Assembly (NCBI GenBank): GCA_016793165.1
Contig: JAEULA010000054.1
Location: 90,269 to 137,419 of the forward strand
Direction: 5' to 3'
Origin: Alphaproteobacteria bacterium
GTDB taxonomy: Bacteria; Pseudomonadota; Alphaproteobacteria; CACIAM-22H2
DNA: 47,151 bases
Both the position numbers and the translations under genes were made by a program. The notes beneath the pieces are model-generated. The model was not told where the DNA came from. It did no database searches and worked only from the letters and a program-made list of their open reading frames with translations. Shown here one piece after another: positions 45,369 through 47,151 of the stretch; within the stretch, counting starts at the first letter, position 1, and every line of letters begins with the position of its first letter.

Positions 45369-47151
45369 TCAGCTCAGCGCGTCGAGCCAGGCGGTGACCT
45401 GGTCGTCCGACATCGCGACGATCTGGGTCGCGAGGAAGGCGCCGGCCTGGGCGGCCGTCATCGAGGCGATATTCGTGGTCGACAGCTGGCCGATCTGCGT
45501 CGTGGTGAAGCCGGGGATCTGCGTCGTCTCGAGGGCGTCGATCTGCGTCGTCGTCAGGCCGGCCACGTTGGTGGTCGACAGGGCGCCGATCTGGGTCGAC
45601 GTCAAGGCGCCGAGCTGGGTGGTGGTGAGCTCGCCGACGTCGGTCGTCGTCAGGGCGCCGACCTGCGTCGTCGTCAGCGACTTGAGCTGCGTCGTCGTCA
45701 GCGCGTTGGCCTGCGTCGTGGTCAGCTCGGAGATGCCCGTCGTCGAGAAGCCGACGATCTGGGCGGTCGTCAGCGCGCCGAGCTGCGTCGTCGTGAACTC
45801 GCCGATGTCGGTCGTCGTCAGGGCGGCGAGCTGCGTCGTGGTGATGCCGCGGACCTGGGTGGTCGTCAGGGCCGCGAACTGCGTCGTGTCGAGCTCCGAC
45901 AGGTTGGTCGTGGTGAGCGCACCGACCTGCGCCGTGCCGAGGCCGCCGAGCTGGGTCGTGGTCAGCTCGCCGATCTGCGTGCTGGTCATGTTGGCGATCT
46001 GCGACGTCTTCAGGCCGGAGACCTGGGTCGACGACATGGCGCTGATCTGAGTCGTCGTCAGCTCGGCCGTCGCCGTCGTCGTCAGCGCCCCGATCTGGGT
46101 CGAGGTCAGGCCGCCGATCTGCGTCGAGGTCAGCTCGCCCACGTCCGTCGTCGTCAGCGCCGCGACCTGGGTCGTGGTCAGGCCCTTCAGCTGCGTCGTG
46201 GTCAGCGCCTGCGCCTGCGTCGTGTCCAGTTCGGACAGGCTGGTCGTGGTCAGCGCGCCGAGCTGGGTCGAGCTCAACCCGCCGAGCTGAGTCGTCGTCA
46301 GCTCGGCCACCTGGGTCGAGGTCAGCACGGCGACCTGCGTCGTCGTGAGGCCGCCCAGCTGCGTCGAGGTCAGCTCGCCGATGTCGGTCGTGGTCAGTGC
46401 AGCGACCTGCGTCGTGGTCAGGCCCTTGAGCTGCGTCGTCGTCAGTGCCTGTGCCTGCGTCGTATCGAGTTCGGACAGATTCGTGGTGCTCAGCGAGCCG
46501 AGCTGGGTCGAGCTCAGGCCGCCGATCTGCGTCGTCGTCAGCTCGCCGACCTGCGTCGAGGTCAGGTTGGCGATCTGCGACGTCTTCAGGCCGGCGACCT
46601 GGGTCGAGGACAGCGCGCCGATCTGCGTCGTCGTCAGCTCGGCCGTCGCCGTCGTCGAAAGCGCACCGATCTGCGTCGAGGTCAGGCCGCCGACCTGCGT
46701 CGAGGTCAGCTCGCCGACATCCGTCGAGGTCAGCGAACCGACCTGCGTGGTCGTGAGACCCAGCAGCTGGGTCGTAGTCAGCGCCTGTGCCTGCGTCGTG
46801 TCGAGCTCGGACAGGTTCGTCGTGCTGAGGGCGCCGAGCTGCGTCGAGCTGAGCCCGCCGAGCTGCGTCGTCGTCAGTTCGCCGACCTGCGTCGAGGTCA
46901 GGGCGCCGATCTGCGTCGTGCTCAGCGCGCCGAGCTGGGTCGAGGTGATCTCGCCGATGTCGGTCGTGGTCAACGCGGCGATCTGGGTCGTCGTCAGGCC
47001 CTTCACGACGGTCGTCGTCAAGGCCCCGAACTGGGTCGTCGTCAGCTCGGACAGCGTCGTCGTCGTCAGCGCCGCGATCTGGGTCGAGGTGAACCCGCCG
47101 AGCTGGGTCGAGGTCAACTCTCCCACGTCGGTCGTCGTCAGGGCCGCGACC
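45369..47151 (-). CDS. Thr-rich octapeptide-repeat protein, N-terminus beyond the window
   Basis: The minus-strand frame is open from the right edge to the stop at 45369 and gives 593 residues. Apart from a partial octad (VAAL) at the edge and the last five residues (LDALS) it consists of 73 consecutive octapeptides with consensus T-(T/S)-T-Q-(I/L/V)-x-x-L and no insertion or deletion. Cys, His and Tyr are absent, there is one Trp, and charged residues are few and regularly placed: Glu in SEL or GEL octads, occasional Asp at position 4, rare Lys/Arg. Each octad has about three Ser/Thr, so roughly 200 potential O-glycosylation sites are visible. Signal peptide, anchor and true start are outside the window. 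Fold could be a Thr-ladder solenoid or short capped helices; function unknown. Confidence 0.88.
   Translation of the reverse strand, partial: VAALTTTDVGELTSTQLGGFTSTQIAALTTTTLSELTTTQFGALTTTVVKGLTTTQIAALTTTDIGEITSTQLGALSTTQIGALTSTQVGELTTTQLGGLSSTQLGALSTTNLSELDTTQAQALTTTQLLGLTTTQVGSLTSTDVGELTSTQVGGLTSTQIGALSTTATAELTTTQIGALSSTQVAGLKTSQIANLTSTQVGELTTTQIGGLSSTQLGSLSTTNLSELDTTQAQALTTTQLKGLTTTQVAALTTTDIGELTSTQLGGLTTTQVAVLTSTQVAELTTTQLGGLSSTQLGALTTTSLSELDTTQAQALTTTQLKGLTTTQVAALTTTDVGELTSTQIGGLTSTQIGALTTTATAELTTTQISAMSSTQVSGLKTSQIANMTSTQIGELTTTQLGGLGTAQVGALTTTNLSELDTTQFAALTTTQVRGITTTQLAALTTTDIGEFTTTQLGALTTAQIVGFSTTGISELTTTQANALTTTQLKSLTTTQVGALTTTDVGELTTTQLGALTSTQIGALSTTNVAGLTTTQIDALETTQIPGFTTTQIGQLSTTNIASMTAAQAGAFLATQIVAMSDDQVTAWLDALS
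45915..46490 (-). repeat. 24-octad unit, second copy (576 bp)
   Basis: Octads 28-51 counted from the N-terminal side of the visible protein. They align one-to-one with octads 4-27 (46491-47066), including the rare octads KTSQIAN(L/M) and (S/T)TTATAEL and the 10+7+7 arrangement of SEL-type marker octads. Confidence 0.8.
46491..47066 (-). repeat. 24-octad unit, first copy (576 bp)
   Basis: Octads 4-27. Marker octads ending in SEL/AEL fall at octads 4, 14, 21 and, in the next copy, 28, 38, 45 and 52. The spacing 10-7-7 is repeated, showing a tandem duplication of 192 residues on top of a 7-octad (56-residue) block. Confidence 0.8.

Larger units (their letters stand above)
45387..47138 (-). repeat. 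73 in-register 24-bp coding repeats (octapeptides)
   Basis: Each 24-bp unit encodes one octapeptide. Third-codon positions vary while the peptide is kept, which indicates selection on the protein. The last units before the C-terminus (45387-45482, octads STTNIASM, TAAQAGAF, LATQIVAM and SDDQVTAW) are degenerate and probably form the cap. Confidence 0.9.

Noticed and set aside
45387..47138. Regularly spaced 24-bp repeats that could suggest a CRISPR array
   Set aside because: There are no unique spacers; units are contiguous, keep one open reading frame, and vary mainly at synonymous positions.
45369..47151. Resemblance of LTTTQ units to TAL-effector LTPxQ repeats
   Set aside because: The TAL unit is 33-35 residues with a variable diresidue; here the unit is 8 residues and lacks those positions.

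Overview
The window is very GC-rich (roughly 70% by eye). Gene order, protein families and overlapping ATGA/GTGA operon junctions point to an alphaproteobacterium, probably a soil or plant-associated oligotroph. The lineage is inferred from general protein resemblance and was not computed. I saw no rRNA, tRNA, insertion sequence, integrase or CRISPR array. Most of the window is catabolic operons, each with its own ABC importer, and the right end carries an unusual repeat protein next to a glycosyltransferase.

Layout. (1) 1-9451, minus strand: a ten-gene run that reads, in transcription order, GTP cyclohydrolase II-like URC1, DUF1688 URC4, uracil phosphoribosyltransferase (upp), a polar-amino-acid-type ABC importer (binding protein, ATPase, two permeases), a hydantoin/Asp-Glu racemase, a CocE-like protein that has lost its catalytic residues, and a TIGR02444 protein cut by the left edge. 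URC1, URC4 and upp together are the signature of the URC route of uracil degradation. A perfect 9-bp stem-loop sits directly upstream of the URC1 ribosome binding site. (2) 9631-11311, plus: an SRPBCC protein and a Cys/Met-metabolism PLP enzyme. (3) 11495-17797, minus: a dipeptide-type ABC importer followed by an M19 dipeptidase with altered metal ligands, ending in a hairpin plus T-tract terminator. (4) 18093-22743, minus: SDR, NMT1-type binding protein, ATPase, permease and FAD monooxygenase, a probable aromatic uptake and hydroxylation unit. (5) 22880-24409, plus: a stomatin-like SPFH protein and NfeD pair, then a creatininase-family amidohydrolase; a DUF4010 membrane protein lies opposite.

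(6) 26862-30784: a DUF1796-TPR fusion (plus), convergent with an M20 peptidase / allantoinase-like deacetylase / racemase operon (minus). (7) 31033-40973, plus: nine genes comprising a CaiB-type CoA transferase, a crotonase, a GntR regulator, an iron/spermidine-type ABC importer (ATPase, binding protein, fused permease), MmgE/PrpD, a Tyr-less SDR and a PDC-hydrolase-like amidohydrolase. The promoter overlaps a near-perfect palindrome of GntR type, so the operon is probably autoregulated and induced by its substrate. (8) 41104-43023, plus: a sphingosine-1-phosphate-lyase-like PLP enzyme and a histidine phosphatase.

(9) 43046-47151, minus: a TPR/SPINDLY O-GlcNAc-transferase-like glycosyltransferase lies downstream of a Thr-rich protein that runs off the right edge. 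All but five of the visible C-terminal residues of that protein form 73 consecutive octapeptides without one slip of register. The octads are organised in blocks of seven and in a 24-octad tandem duplication. My main hypothesis is that the glycosyltransferase modifies this Thr/Ser ladder; this is inference from adjacency and composition only.
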